Notes under the pieces: model-generated
What the model saw: only the letters and a program-made list of their open reading frames with translations
Told to the model about the DNA's origin: nothing
Databases searched by the model: none
Shown: positions 14,886 to 25,149 of the stretch, in pieces
Layout of the letters: each line of letters begins with the position of its first letter
Position numbering within the stretch: position 1 is the first letter of the stretch
Assembly (NCBI RefSeq): GCF_002727185.1
Contig: NZ_NIZW01000001.1
Coordinates: forward strand, 1-64,000
From: Rhodopirellula bahusiensis
GTDB taxonomy: Bacteria; Planctomycetota; Planctomycetia; Pirellulales; Pirellulaceae
Direction: 5' to 3'
DNA length: 64,000 bases
Program-made: the position numbers and the translations under genes

Positions 14886-16478
14886 ATGTCCGATCCAAAC
14901 AACCTATCGCGTCGCGGCGCACTCAAAGCCGTCAGCAGTGGATTTGGCTACCTCGCGTTTGCAGCACTGGCAACGGAACAAGCGAGAGCCAACAATCCGC
15001 TGGACGTCAAAGCTCCTCACTTCGAACCGAAAGCGAAGCGGGTCATCTTTCTATCGATGCGTGGAGCACCGTCGCACGTTGACACGTTTGATCACAAACC
15101 GCAACTGACACGCGACACTGGAAAAGTCGGCAAGTATGGCGGGACCGGACGTCTGCTGGGATCACCGTGGGAATTCCGTCAACGCGGTGAGAGCGGTTTG
15201 TGGATCTCGGATTTGTTCCCGGAACTATCCAAGCAAGCCGATGAGCTGTGCTTGTTGCGAGGAATGCATTGCGACCAACCCAATCATCCGCAAGCCACCA
15301 CGCAGACTCACACGGGGAACTTCCAATTCCCGCGTCCTTCGATGGGGGCTTGGACGCTGTACGGTCTCGGAACCGAAAACGAAAACTTGCCTGGCTTCAT
15401 CGTCTTGAATCCATCACCCGGCGATAGTGGCAACTACGCCAGCTCGTTTCTGCCAGCGATCTATCAAGGAACCAAAATGAAGGCCGGCGGCAGAGGCCGT
15501 GGCGGTTTTGCTCAAAACATGATGCGACCAAACGGCGGCAATCGGCCCGGTCGAAATCGAATGGGCCAGAATCAACAAGGCCGACCACGGCGAGGAATGC
15601 AGTCGGGAATGAACAGTGACCTCCGCCGTCGCTACGCCGAATCTCGGATGGGAATGTCCGGAGGCATGGGAGCGTCCATGCAACAGCGTCCATTTGGTCG
15701 CCCAGTTCGAGATCAATTTGCGCAACGCGATGACAGTGCGATTCCCAACTTGACGAACCGAATGCTCGATCCAGAACTGCAGCGTATTCAGTTGGACCTG
15801 ATCCAAGATTTGAATCAAAACAAACTCGATCGCGACGGCCATCAACCGCAAGTCGAAGGCATGATTGAGTCGTTTGAGTTGGCTTATCGCATGCAGTCAG
15901 AAATGCCAGAGGCGGTCGACCTGTCCGATGAATCGCAAGACACGTTGGAGCTCTATGGCATCAACGGTTCTGGGACCGATGACTTCGGTCGTCAATGCTT
16001 GATGGCACGCCGATTGGCCGAACGTGGTGTCCGGTTCATTGAATGCGTCAGCCCCGGATGGGATCACCACCGCAACCTCCGCGACGAAATGGATGATCAC
16101 TGTTCGCAAATTGATCAACCGATCGCAGGATTGCTACAGGATCTCAAGCAACGAGGTTTGCTGGACGAAACGCTCGTTATTTGGGCCGGAGAATTTGGCC
16201 GCACACCGCACGCTCAAAACGGCGATGGCCGCGACCACAACAACAAGGGCTACACGACCTGGATGGCCGGCGGCGGTGTCCGTGGAGGCTTCAACTATGG
16301 AGCCACCGACGAACACGGTTACGAAGCGGTCGAAGGCAAATGTCACATCCACGATTGGCACGCCACGATCTTGCACCTATTGGGCTTGGATCATGAAAAG
16401 CTGACGTACCGATACGCTGGACGCGACTTCCGTTTGACGGATGTTTACGGAAGTGTGATCCGTGATATCGTTGGCTAG
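14886..16478 (+). CDS. DUF1501 protein (Tat-exported, sulfatase-like fold)
   Basis: 530 residues. A twin-arginine signal (LSRRGALKAVSSGFGYLAFA) opens the protein. The DUF1501 core follows: RVIFLSMRGAPSHVDTFDHK, ELCLLRGMHCDQPNHPQA, FGRQCLMARRLAERGVRFIE, WAGEFGRTPHAQNGDGRDH and the end HATILHLLGLDHEKLTYRY. The fold belongs to the alkaline phosphatase/sulfatase superfamily and the Asp/His residues could hold metals. An insertion of roughly residues 198-275 is low-complexity, rich in Gly, Arg, Met and Gln, and looks like an unstructured loop absent from the plain family. Gene order after the DUF1553 protein is the standard planctomycete pairing. Confidence 0.9.
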   Translation: MSDPNNLSRRGALKAVSSGFGYLAFAALATEQARANNPLDVKAPHFEPKAKRVIFLSMRGAPSHVDTFDHKPQLTRDTGKVGKYGGTGRLLGSPWEFRQRGESGLWISDLFPELSKQADELCLLRGMHCDQPNHPQATTQTHTGNFQFPRPSMGAWTLYGLGTENENLPGFIVLNPSPGDSGNYASSFLPAIYQGTKMKAGGRGRGGFAQNMMRPNGGNRPGRNRMGQNQQGRPRRGMQSGMNSDLRRRYAESRMGMSGGMGASMQQRPFGRPVRDQFAQRDDSAIPNLTNRMLDPELQRIQLDLIQDLNQNKLDRDGHQPQVEGMIESFELAYRMQSEMPEAVDLSDESQDTLELYGINGSGTDDFGRQCLMARRLAERGVRFIECVSPGWDHHRNLRDEMDDHCSQIDQPIAGLLQDLKQRGLLDETLVIWAGEFGRTPHAQNGDGRDHNNKGYTTWMAGGGVRGGFNYGATDEHGYEAVEGKCHIHDWHATILHLLGLDHEKLTYRYAGRDFRLTDVYGSVIRDIVG

Positions 16479-16486
16479 TTGTTCAT

Positions 16487-17182
16487 TCAGGCGGATCGTT
16501 GGAAACCCAACATCCGCCCTTGGACCGGCGAACGGAAGATGTCGTTCATGACCGAGTCGACGTAGCCCGCTTTCAAGTGGTCCGGCAACACAGGTCCAAT
16601 GAACGGCTTTGTTTCAGGTGGTTGAAACAGGTCCGTTGAACGAGCGGGGAATGGCCCCGCATGGTCAGTAGGATCCGGTCCAACAACAGGCTCTGATTCC
16701 AATTCAATCGTGCCTTCGTTCAGGCGGACCTGTTGAAGATCAAGCTTCGTCGGGGTCAGACAGGCCTCGTGACGCGATTGATCCAACTGGATATCGAGTA
16801 GACTTCCATCGCTGCCGAGAATGGGTTGGGTCGAAAACACATACGCGACCACGGTGCCGGTGCTATCGTCCACGTTGGCGATGATGGACGCTCGGTCGTT
16901 CCAGATTGCTCCGGCACGAATGTCTTCTTTTTCGATTCGAACGAGCTTGGGATCATACTCAAATCGGATCTCGGCAGCTCTTAGGTTGTGAGCGTCCTCC
17001 ACCCGGATCGATGCAACTGACTCCTGTGCCACAGCGGGCCCAGAGATAGCCGGTCCGATGGCGTCCAGTGAAACACTTGCCATCAAGTGCCGACCTTCCA
17101 ATCGCTCGGTCGTCAACACGCGACATGTTTTGGCCATCCTGGCTCCCATGTATGTTTCCGAATGGAATCTTCTGTTCATCAC
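16487..17182 (-). CDS. Small cohesin-like surface protein
   Basis: 231 residues at most; starts at 17149 or 17137 would shorten it by 11 or 15. The LTTERLEGRHLMA segment is the planctomycete N-terminal surface motif (LExRxLLA). It is followed by a cohesin-like beta-sandwich: VASIRVEDAHNLRAAEIRFE, YDPKLVRI, IIANVDDSTGTVVAYVFST, DLQQVRLNEGTIE. The same domain order occurs in the neighbour at 17472, so the two are probably paralogues. Cohesins bind dockerins, and dockerin-like segments occur in the proteins at 19060 and 51458, which suggests surface assembly, though this is inference. The gene ends 9 bp from the convergent DUF1501 gene. Confidence 0.75.
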   Translation of the reverse strand: MMNRRFHSETYMGARMAKTCRVLTTERLEGRHLMASVSLDAIGPAISGPAVAQESVASIRVEDAHNLRAAEIRFEYDPKLVRIEKEDIRAGAIWNDRASIIANVDDSTGTVVAYVFSTQPILGSDGSLLDIQLDQSRHEACLTPTKLDLQQVRLNEGTIELESEPVVGPDPTDHAGPFPARSTDLFQPPETKPFIGPVLPDHLKAGYVDSVMNDIFRSPVQGRMLGFQRSA

Positions 17183-17471
17183 GAGTGCAATGAACGCCCA
17201 GTAGATTCATTTGAAAGCCAAACTTTCAGACGACCTCAGGGACTTCTATGCAAAGAAGTAGTCCAATCTGAACATTTGTGTCAACGTCACTCACCGAGCG
17301 TTCAGCAAGAATCGGCGTTGGACAACATGAGTTTCATTGGCTGTGATCAACGTGACTCTTGGTGATTCTTCGAAGTTCAACACCACGACCGAATCGGAGT
17401 TCGTCATCAAAGCTGTTTCATGACGCAACGTAAAAAGGTTGCGTGCATCCAGCGGCATTCAATCCGTTGGC

Positions 17472-18668
17472 TCAAAACAGATTGCTTGCAAAGACTTCGT
17501 CGACCGCTTCGTTGTCGTCGGAGTCATCGTCGTTTGATCCAACGGGGGTGCCCATATCGGCCGTCTGTGCGGTCGCCACGTTTGCCGCGACCGTTGCTAC
17601 CGATCCCAGCTCAGCTTCATCGATGAGAGGTTCCCCGCTAGCGGTCGAATCCGAACCGGCGGTGGAGGTGGATTCCGTGCTGCTGGTGGATGCCGCCACG
17701 ACGCTGGAAGCAGCGACGGTCGAGCTGGATGTTGCATTGGCAAACGTGTTGATATCAGTGATGGCGTCTGTCCAACGATCGGAGCCGACAGGCAACACGG
17801 ACGTCGTGTGCAAGCGATTGAAAATGTACTGGGGAAGCAAACCCAGTTCGCGGAAGTTTTGATCCTCGAGCGCCGTTCCTTCGACCAACGTCACCGTCAA
17901 CTCGTTGACACCACTGTCCAAGTAAGCGACCGGTTGAGACTGAACAATTTCATACTCGCCGGGAGCCAAATCGGTGAATTCATAACTGCCGTCGGAATCA
18001 GTGGTTGTCTGCAATTCCGTGCCGGTGGAAGTGTTCGTCAGGGTGATCGTGACGCCAGGAATTGCTTCTCCGGTTCCCACAACGTTGTCATTGTTCGCGT
18101 CCGCGTATACAAATCCAGAGATCGAGTCATCGCCGGTTGCGGCCGCGGTGATCGTGATCAATCCATCGGTCGAATCGGTCCCTGAAACCGGTGCTGGATC
18201 GACCGAGATTTGGCCTTCGTTCAAGGTGACTTGGGTCAAGTCAAGCACGGTGGTGCTGTCCACGACCGCATCGCTGACCACTGAGAATGGAAGTTCGACG
18301 AGACTGCCGGACACATCCGTCAATGCACTGGAGGCTGAAACGAAGATGACCACTGTTCCTGCCGCATCATCAACATTTGCAGTGACTTGTGTGTCACTGC
18401 CGGTCCCCCAAACACTACCGAAGTCGATGTCGTCTGCTTCGAGATCCAACACCGACGTGTCGTAGCTCAAACGGATCTCCGCTCCACGGACTCCCGTTGC
18501 CGAATCGATGTTCACCGGAACAGACACGATGGCATCGGGCGCCGAGGTGAGGTCGTCCGGAATGTTGACGGCCGCGAGAAGACGTCGCCCTTCGAGCGAT
18601 TGAATGGAAAGGCGACGGGATCGAGAAGGTTTCATCAGAGCTTGCCGGAGTCTTTCGTGTTCGTTCAT
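17472..18668 (-). CDS. Cohesin-like and SdrD B-like surface protein
   Basis: The frame opens at 18839, but the ATG at 18668 or 18635 places the surface motif IQSLEGRRLLAA near the N-terminus, as in related proteins. A cohesin-like domain follows (APDAIVSVPVNIDSATGVRG, RLSYDTSVLDLEADDIDFG, VTANVDDAAGTVVIFVS, LDLTQVTLNEGQI). Then comes an SdrD B-like domain (ISGFVYADANNDNVVGTGEA, GVTITLTNTSTGTEL, DSDGSYEFTDLAPGEYEIV). The C-terminal 120 residues are Ser/Thr/Ala-rich and acidic, probably an unstructured tail. It is divergent from the giant cadherin-like gene. Confidence 0.8.
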   Translation of the reverse strand: MNEHERLRQALMKPSRSRRLSIQSLEGRRLLAAVNIPDDLTSAPDAIVSVPVNIDSATGVRGAEIRLSYDTSVLDLEADDIDFGSVWGTGSDTQVTANVDDAAGTVVIFVSASSALTDVSGSLVELPFSVVSDAVVDSTTVLDLTQVTLNEGQISVDPAPVSGTDSTDGLITITAAATGDDSISGFVYADANNDNVVGTGEAIPGVTITLTNTSTGTELQTTTDSDGSYEFTDLAPGEYEIVQSQPVAYLDSGVNELTVTLVEGTALEDQNFRELGLLPQYIFNRLHTTSVLPVGSDRWTDAITDINTFANATSSSTVAASSVVAASTSSTESTSTAGSDSTASGEPLIDEAELGSVATVAANVATAQTADMGTPVGSNDDDSDDNEAVDEVFASNLF

Positions 18669-19059
18669 AGCCACTTGCGAAGGCGGGGCGACACTTGCAG
18701 TCACCGCGTTGCACGCAGGGCATTTCCCAAATGGATTCTGAGGCTTACTTGCAACTTTGTTCGTCTGCATCAGGCCGGTCGCAACATGTTTTCTGCGAAG
18801 GAGGAATGACCGGATTGTCAGGGCGGAACGGGGGTGCAAATGTCACACTCAACGATACCTCTGACGCACTACCGCACAAAAAATTTCCTAAAAAATTTCA
18901 AAAGCCCCGTGACGAAAATGATCGAGCATCGTCTTAAACTCACTGTGGGCTCGATTTGAGCACTCCGTTTGTCGCCAGGGACCGCGTGACAATCCACACC
19001 TCAGCAGGGACGGCAGAATTGCTTTTCTATCGACTCCGGTCGAACAAGGTCTCCCATCT
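18669..19059. other. Divergent promoter region between two surface-protein genes
   Basis: About 390 bp separating divergent genes. It includes an AT-rich stretch at 18877-18901 with two AAAAAATTTC-type units, a plausible promoter or curved DNA element. No small gene is supported. Confidence 0.4.
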
Positions 19060-22000
19060 ATGAAACCCGCTGTCCAACGATTGCTAGCTCGTCTGACTTC
19101 GAATAAATCCCGTCATTCACGCCACAAAAGCCGATTCCTTGGAGCAAACGACCGACGTTTGAAAGTCGAATCGCTGGAATCACGACGCGTTTTGGCGGCC
19201 ACAATTGCTTCGTTCACACCGACCCCATCCGGCTTCACCGCTGAACTGAGCGAAGAAGTCAGCATCCCCCAACTCAGTCTTTACGACAACGAAGCCGGTG
19301 ACGCTGGCGCCGCTGATGTGACTTTGCAGGGAACCTCGACCGGCGACGTGCGCGGTTCACTCGTTGTAAACGGCACAACCGTTACATTCATCGCAACCGA
19401 TGGACCGCTTGCTGCTGACACCTACACCGCGACCCTTCGCAGTGCCAGCGACGGCTTCACGGACCTCGCCGATGGTGAGCTTCTCGATGGGGACGACAAC
19501 GGCACGGCGGGCGGCAACTTTGTCACCACATTCACCGTCGCCAGCCCGGCTTCGTTGGTGGTCGGACTGCCCGACATCGTTCGCGGACCAAGCCAAACGG
19601 TGCAGTTGCCCGCCGGTGGTAGCGGAACCGAGTTGCCCGCGGGACTGCCGATTCAATTGAGTAACGCTGATGGCGTGACTTCGGTAACGCTGACCATTCA
19701 GTACGACCCAGCTATGCTGGACATCTCCGGCGTACAACTTGGTGAAGATGCACCGACCGGAAGTCAAGTCGAAGCAAACTTGGACACCCCGGGCGTCGCG
19801 ACGATCACATTCTTCAGCTTGGAAGCGATGGATGCGGGGCAAGCCGACATCATCGACCTGATTGCCACCATTCCCGAAGACGCCCCATACGGTGCCACCG
19901 GAACATTGACGATCAGCTCGCTGGATGTGAACGCGGGTGGCATGACCGCCAGCGCCGACGATGCGATCCAAGTCGTGGCGTTCCCTGGCGACGTCAATGC
20001 AAACCGTCGCTATGACGCCGAAGACGCTCGACTGGTTGCCCGAGCCGGCGTCGACCTGGACAGCGGTTTTGTTGTCACGGACGCGACCGGTTCCGGGGAA
20101 GCCTTTGTGCCTTTCGCCGCGATCGATCCAGATTTGCTGGGTGACGTGACCGGCCAAGACGGACTGAGCCCGTTGGACGCAAGCGATTTGCTGCGACGAG
20201 TCGTCGGCTTGTCGACACCCAACATTCCCGATTTGCCTGACGCACAGGCACCCACGAACATCAGCCTTTCCGCCACCACCGTTGGCGAGAACCTAGCGGT
20301 GGGCTCGACCGTCGGAACGTTCACATCGATGGACCCCGATTCGGGCGACACACACACGTACGCTTTGGTTTCGGGAACCGGTGACACCGACAACAGTTCG
20401 TTCACCATCTCGGGCAACACTTTGCTGACGGCGGAAGTGTTCGATGCTTCGGCTCAAGACACCTACACCATCCGAGTTCAAACAACAGACTCGACCGGAC
20501 GCACGCTCCAGCGAGTCTTCACGCTTTCGGTCACCGACCAAAATGTTGCTCCCACTGCGATCTCGCTGAGTGACACAACGATCGCGGAAAATGAAGCGGC
20601 GGACACCTCCGTTGGATCGCTTTCGACAACCGACAGCAACACCGGCGACACGTTCACCTACAGCATTGTTTCGATCGATGGCAGCACCACCGCCACGACC
20701 TTTGCCATCTCCGGCGACTCTTTAATCGCAACCGAAGCTCTCGATTTTGAAACCAAGAGCAGCTACACCGTCGTCGTCCGCACAACCGACCAAGGTGGCC
20801 TGTCGTTCGATCAATCCTTCACGATCAACGTCGATGACGTCAACGAAGCCCCCACCGCAATCGCACTGAGTGACGATTCCGTCGCGGACGATTCCGTATC
20901 CGGCACCGTCGTCGGATCGTTCTCAACAACCGACGTGGATGCGTCCGACACCTTCACCTATTCGTTGGTATCGGGAACCGGTGACACAGACAACGCATCG
21001 TTCACGATCGTTGGCAATGAACTGCGAACCGCAACAACGATCGACTTCGATTCACAAAGCAGCTTCAGCGTTCGCATTCAAACGACCGACGCCGGCGGCG
21101 AAACGTTTGAACAAGTCTTCACGATCGTTCAAAGCAACGAAGGGCCCACAGCGATCAGCCTCGATGACTCCACCGTCGTCGAGAACGGATCCACCGGAGA
21201 TGCGGTTGGCACCTTCAGCACCACCGACCCGACTTCGGGCGACACGTTCACCTACACGTTGGTGACCGGCGATGGAGACGATGACAACGCGTTGTTCGAC
21301 ATCGATGGAGATGAATTGCAGGCCGCAGGATCACTCGATGCCGAAACCCAAGGCACATTGACGATCCGAGTTCGCAGCACTGATTCGACGGGAGAGTTCT
21401 TCGAAGAAACGTTCACGATCACCGTCTCCAGTGTCAACGAAGCTCCGACCACGGTCACCTTGTCCGGCACTCACGTGGCAACGGGTCAACCAAGTGGCAC
21501 GGCGATTGGAACGCTTGGCACCGACGACCCTGACTCCGGCGACACGATCACTTACACGCTGGTGTCGGGAACCGGAGACACCGACAACGCGTCGTTCACG
21601 ATCGTCAATGGTGAATTGGTCACCGCGTTTGCTGCCAACCAGCAAACACAATCGTCTTACTCCATCCGAGTCCGAGCCCAGGACGCCGATGGATTGTCGA
21701 CGGAAGAAACGTTCACCATCACCGTCACGTCGACGAATGTCGCACCGACCGCAATCGCGATCGACAACAGTGACGTGGAAGAAAACGCCGACGTTGGCAC
21801 CACGGTTGGCACGCTCAGCACGACCGACGCCAACTCAATGGACTCGTTCATCTACACCTTGGTGAGCGGTACCGGAGACACCGACAACGCTTCCTTTGCG
21901 ATTGACGGTGGCGATTTGGTAACCGCTGCCTCGCTGGACTTCGAAACACAATCGTCGTATTCGGTACGAATCCAAAGCACCGATCCATTTGGTTTGTCGA

Positions 22001-25000
22001 CCGTTGAAACGTTCACGATCACCGCAACGGATGTGAACGACGCTCCAACCGCAATCACGATCGACAACACGTCCATCGCAGAAGACACCGCGTCGGGAAC
22101 GACCGTCGGTGCGTTCACCACGATCGACGATGATGCGTCCGACACGTTCACGTATGCCTTGGTGAGCGGCGATGGCGACGACGACAACGCATCGTTCACG
22201 ATCGACGGTGGAAACTTAGTCACCGCGACCACGTTCGACTTTGAAACGCAGGCGTCTTACTCGGTTCGAGTCCAATCGACGGACTCCGACGGAGCCACCT
22301 TCGAACAGATCTTCACCTTCTCGGTGACCGATACCAACGAAGTCCCAACGGCAATCGCCCTGGACAATAGCAGCGTCTCCGAAGACGCCGCATCCGGGTC
22401 CACCGTGGGTGCGTTCAGCACAACGGACGCGGACGAATCGGACACGTTCACTTACGCCCTGGTCAGCGGCGATGGTGACACTGACAACGCCGCCTTCACG
22501 ATCGACGGCGGAAACTTGCTGACCGCGACCACGTTCGATTTCGATACGCAGTCGTCCTACTCGATTCGCGTCCAAACGATGGACTCGGGCGGAGCCACCT
22601 TCGAGCAAACTCTGACGATCACGATCACCGAGAGTGAAGCCAATGTGGCGCCCACTGCGATTTCGATCGACAACACCGAGATCGAAGAACACGCCTCCAT
22701 CGGAACCACCGTGGGCTCGCTCAGCACCACCGATGCGAATGCCTCGGACACATTCACTTACGCTTTGGTCAGCGGCGATGGTGACGACGACAATGCAGAC
22801 TTCACGATTGACGGAAGCAATCTCGTTACGGCGAGCTCATTCGACTTTGAAACAAAGTCGTCCTACTCGGTTCGAGTGCAAACCACTGACTCGGAAGGAG
22901 CAACGTTTGAGCAAGTCCTGACGCTGACGGTGACGGATTCCAACGACGCTCCCACATCGCTGGCCTTGGACAACTCGACCATCGCAGAAGACGTTCCTTC
23001 GGGAACCGTCGTGGGTGCTCTCAGCACGACCGATGCGGATGCCGGTGACACCTTCACATACGCCTTGGTCAGCGGCGATGGCGACACGGACAACGCTTCC
23101 TTCACAATCGACGGCAGCAATCTGGTCACCGCAACGACGTTCGACTTCGATACCCAATCGTCCTATTCGGTTCGCGTCCAATCCACTGATTCAGTGGGAG
23201 CGACGATCACCGAAACTCTGACGATCACGATCACCGACACCAGCGCAAACGCTGCTCCGACCGCAATCGCGATTGACAACAGCAGCGTTGCTGAAGACGC
23301 CGCTTCAGGAACCACCGTTGGTGCACTCAGCACAACCGACACGGATGCCGGTGACACGTTCACTTATGCTTTGGTCGCTGGCGATGGAGACACCGACAAC
23401 GCCGCCTTCACGATCGATGGCAGCAATTTGGTGACAGCAACCACGCTCGACTTCGAAACTCAGGCGTCTTATTCGGTTCGCGTTCAAACCACCGATTCGG
23501 CCGGAGCCACCTTCGAGCAATCGCTGACGATCACCGTCACCGATGTAAACGAGGCTCCCACCGCAATCGCGATTGACAACGCCGACATCGCTGAAGACGC
23601 CGCATCAGGAACCGTCGTCGGTGCACTCAGCACGACCGACGCGGATGCCGGCGACTCCTTCACGTACGCCTTGGTTGCCGGCGATGGAGACACCGACAAC
23701 GCGGCCTTCACCGTCGACGGCAGCAACCTCGTCACCGCAACCACGTTTGACTTCGAAACCCAATCGTCCTATTCGGTTCGTGTTCAAACAACGGATTCGG
23801 ACGGATCAACCTTCGAGCAAACTCTGACGCTCGCGGTCACCAACGTGAACGAGGATCCGACTGCTGTTTCAATCAGCAGTAGCGTCGTCACCGAAGAATC
23901 AGCCTCGGGCACGACTGTGGGTACGTTCGACACCGCTGACGTCGATGCGTCGGACACCTTCACCTACACCTTGGTCGCTGGTGATGGAGACACCGACAAC
24001 GCATCGTTCACTGTTGACGGTGAAGATTTGCTGACCGCAACCACGCTCGACATGGACACTCAATCGTCCTACTCGATTCGAGTGCGAAGCACCGATGCCG
24101 GCGGTTCATTCGTGGAGCAAACGCTCACAATCACCGTGACGGAAACCAACGAAGCACCCACGGCCATCGCGATTGACGACAACGAGATCGCAGAAAACGC
24201 GGCCCTCGGAACCGTCGTGGGTGCACTCAGCACGACCGACGCGGACGTTGCCGATACGTTCACCTACTCGTTGGTCGATGGTGTGGGTGACACAGACAAC
24301 GCATCGTTTGCAATCGACGGAAACAACCTGGTGACCGCCGCGACATTCGACTTCGAAACTCAATCGACTTACTCCGTTCGCATCCAAAGCTCTGATGCAG
24401 TCGGTGAGACGGTCAGTCAATCCTTCCAGATCACCGTCATCGATATCAACGATGCTCCCACCGGATTGGCACTGGCATTCCCAGCAATCGCCAGTGGTCA
24501 AGCCAGTGGATTCTTGGTCGGCGATTTGCAAGCGATTGATCAGGATGCCGGCGACACATTCACCTTCGAGTTTGTTGATGGCGAAGGCGATCTCGACAAT
24601 GACAAATTCACTTTGGTGGATGGTGCATTGCGGACCGCGGAAGCAACCGACGACGCGATTCAGGCTCTCTACTCGATTCGCGTTCGCGTGACCGATGCAG
24701 ATGGGCTGACCTTCGAAGACACCGCGGACCTGATTGTCACGGAAGAGAATGTCGCACCGACGGGCGTCTTGTTGGACAACAGCTCCGTGGATGACGGATC
24801 GGCCAGTGGCACCACGGTCGGAACGCTGACCGCGACCGATGCGAACGACTTCGACGAACACACGTTTACGTTGGTCGCCGGAACAGGCGACACCGACAAC
24901 ACGTCGTTCACAATCGTCGACGGTGTTTTGCAAACGAATTTCGAGGCCGATGCTGCCACGCAGTCCAGCTATAGCATTCGTGTCTTGTCACAAGACCGCT

Positions 25001-25053
25001 ATGGATTGGCTGTCGAAGAAGTGCTCACGATCACCATTGAGACCACTGTGTGA
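19060..25053 (+). CDS. Giant cohesin/dockerin-like surface protein with 16 cadherin-like repeats
   Basis: 1997 residues. The N-terminus has the planctomycete surface motif VESLESRRVLAA near residue 45. A Big/SbsA-like domain (about 50-170) and a cohesin-like domain (ELPAGLPIQLSNADGVTSV onward, about 180-300) follow. A dockerin-like pair, GDVNANRRYDAEDARLVARA and GDVTGQDGLSPLDASDLLRR, lies at about 310-385. The remaining 1600 residues are 16 cadherin-like repeats of about 98 residues, each opening with xPTAIxLDN and containing DTFTYALVSGDGDTDNA, then TATTFDFETQSSYSVRVQTT. Repeats 6-14 are the most alike at DNA level, indicating recent expansion. The protein ends at the last repeat with no anchor. 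A role in adhesion or cell-cell contact is likely but inferred. An ATG at 19060 is the first start. Confidence 0.9.
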   Translation: MKPAVQRLLARLTSNKSRHSRHKSRFLGANDRRLKVESLESRRVLAATIASFTPTPSGFTAELSEEVSIPQLSLYDNEAGDAGAADVTLQGTSTGDVRGSLVVNGTTVTFIATDGPLAADTYTATLRSASDGFTDLADGELLDGDDNGTAGGNFVTTFTVASPASLVVGLPDIVRGPSQTVQLPAGGSGTELPAGLPIQLSNADGVTSVTLTIQYDPAMLDISGVQLGEDAPTGSQVEANLDTPGVATITFFSLEAMDAGQADIIDLIATIPEDAPYGATGTLTISSLDVNAGGMTASADDAIQVVAFPGDVNANRRYDAEDARLVARAGVDLDSGFVVTDATGSGEAFVPFAAIDPDLLGDVTGQDGLSPLDASDLLRRVVGLSTPNIPDLPDAQAPTNISLSATTVGENLAVGSTVGTFTSMDPDSGDTHTYALVSGTGDTDNSSFTISGNTLLTAEVFDASAQDTYTIRVQTTDSTGRTLQRVFTLSVTDQNVAPTAISLSDTTIAENEAADTSVGSLSTTDSNTGDTFTYSIVSIDGSTTATTFAISGDSLIATEALDFETKSSYTVVVRTTDQGGLSFDQSFTINVDDVNEAPTAIALSDDSVADDSVSGTVVGSFSTTDVDASDTFTYSLVSGTGDTDNASFTIVGNELRTATTIDFDSQSSFSVRIQTTDAGGETFEQVFTIVQSNEGPTAISLDDSTVVENGSTGDAVGTFSTTDPTSGDTFTYTLVTGDGDDDNALFDIDGDELQAAGSLDAETQGTLTIRVRSTDSTGEFFEETFTITVSSVNEAPTTVTLSGTHVATGQPSGTAIGTLGTDDPDSGDTITYTLVSGTGDTDNASFTIVNGELVTAFAANQQTQSSYSIRVRAQDADGLSTEETFTITVTSTNVAPTAIAIDNSDVEENADVGTTVGTLSTTDANSMDSFIYTLVSGTGDTDNASFAIDGGDLVTAASLDFETQSSYSVRIQSTDPFGLSTVETFTITATDVNDAPTAITIDNTSIAEDTASGTTVGAFTTIDDDASDTFTYALVSGDGDDDNASFTIDGGNLVTATTFDFETQASYSVRVQSTDSDGATFEQIFTFSVTDTNEVPTAIALDNSSVSEDAASGSTVGAFSTTDADESDTFTYALVSGDGDTDNAAFTIDGGNLLTATTFDFDTQSSYSIRVQTMDSGGATFEQTLTITITESEANVAPTAISIDNTEIEEHASIGTTVGSLSTTDANASDTFTYALVSGDGDDDNADFTIDGSNLVTASSFDFETKSSYSVRVQTTDSEGATFEQVLTLTVTDSNDAPTSLALDNSTIAEDVPSGTVVGALSTTDADAGDTFTYALVSGDGDTDNASFTIDGSNLVTATTFDFDTQSSYSVRVQSTDSVGATITETLTITITDTSANAAPTAIAIDNSSVAEDAASGTTVGALSTTDTDAGDTFTYALVAGDGDTDNAAFTIDGSNLVTATTLDFETQASYSVRVQTTDSAGATFEQSLTITVTDVNEAPTAIAIDNADIAEDAASGTVVGALSTTDADAGDSFTYALVAGDGDTDNAAFTVDGSNLVTATTFDFETQSSYSVRVQTTDSDGSTFEQTLTLAVTNVNEDPTAVSISSSVVTEESASGTTVGTFDTADVDASDTFTYTLVAGDGDTDNASFTVDGEDLLTATTLDMDTQSSYSIRVRSTDAGGSFVEQTLTITVTETNEAPTAIAIDDNEIAENAALGTVVGALSTTDADVADTFTYSLVDGVGDTDNASFAIDGNNLVTAATFDFETQSTYSVRIQSSDAVGETVSQSFQITVIDINDAPTGLALAFPAIASGQASGFLVGDLQAIDQDAGDTFTFEFVDGEGDLDNDKFTLVDGALRTAEATDDAIQALYSIRVRVTDADGLTFEDTADLIVTEENVAPTGVLLDNSSVDDGSASGTTVGTLTATDANDFDEHTFTLVAGTGDTDNTSFTIVDGVLQTNFEADAATQSSYSIRVLSQDRYGLAVEEVLTITIETTV
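20248..25050 (+). repeat. Sixteen tandem ~295-300 bp units in the cadherin-like gene
   Basis: In-frame tandem repeats encoding the 16 cadherin-like domains. Units near 21750-24470 are most similar, with phrases such as GGCGATGGAGACACCGACAA recurring. Such arrays can change length by recombination. Confidence 0.85.
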
Positions 25054-25069
25054 TCGTTGTCGTCCGGCC

Positions 25070-25103
25070 TCACCCAAGTTTGGCTTCGTCCAGACTTGGG
25101 TGA
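25070..25103. terminator. Hairpin between convergent genes
   Basis: Inverted repeat TCACCCAAGTTTGG / CCAGACTTGGGTGA with a 6-nt loop, placed between the convergent genes ending at 25053 and 25150. It lacks a clear U-tract, so a transcription-stop role is likely but not certain. Confidence 0.6.
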
Positions 25104-25149
25104 TCGGATGACGAATTCCAAGGACGCTGATCAGCAGCGTCTCGAAAAC

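Noticed and set aside
19357-24933. Many long minus and alternative plus frames inside the cadherin-like gene
   Set aside because: They are shadows of a GC-biased, repeated coding sequence on the plus strand.
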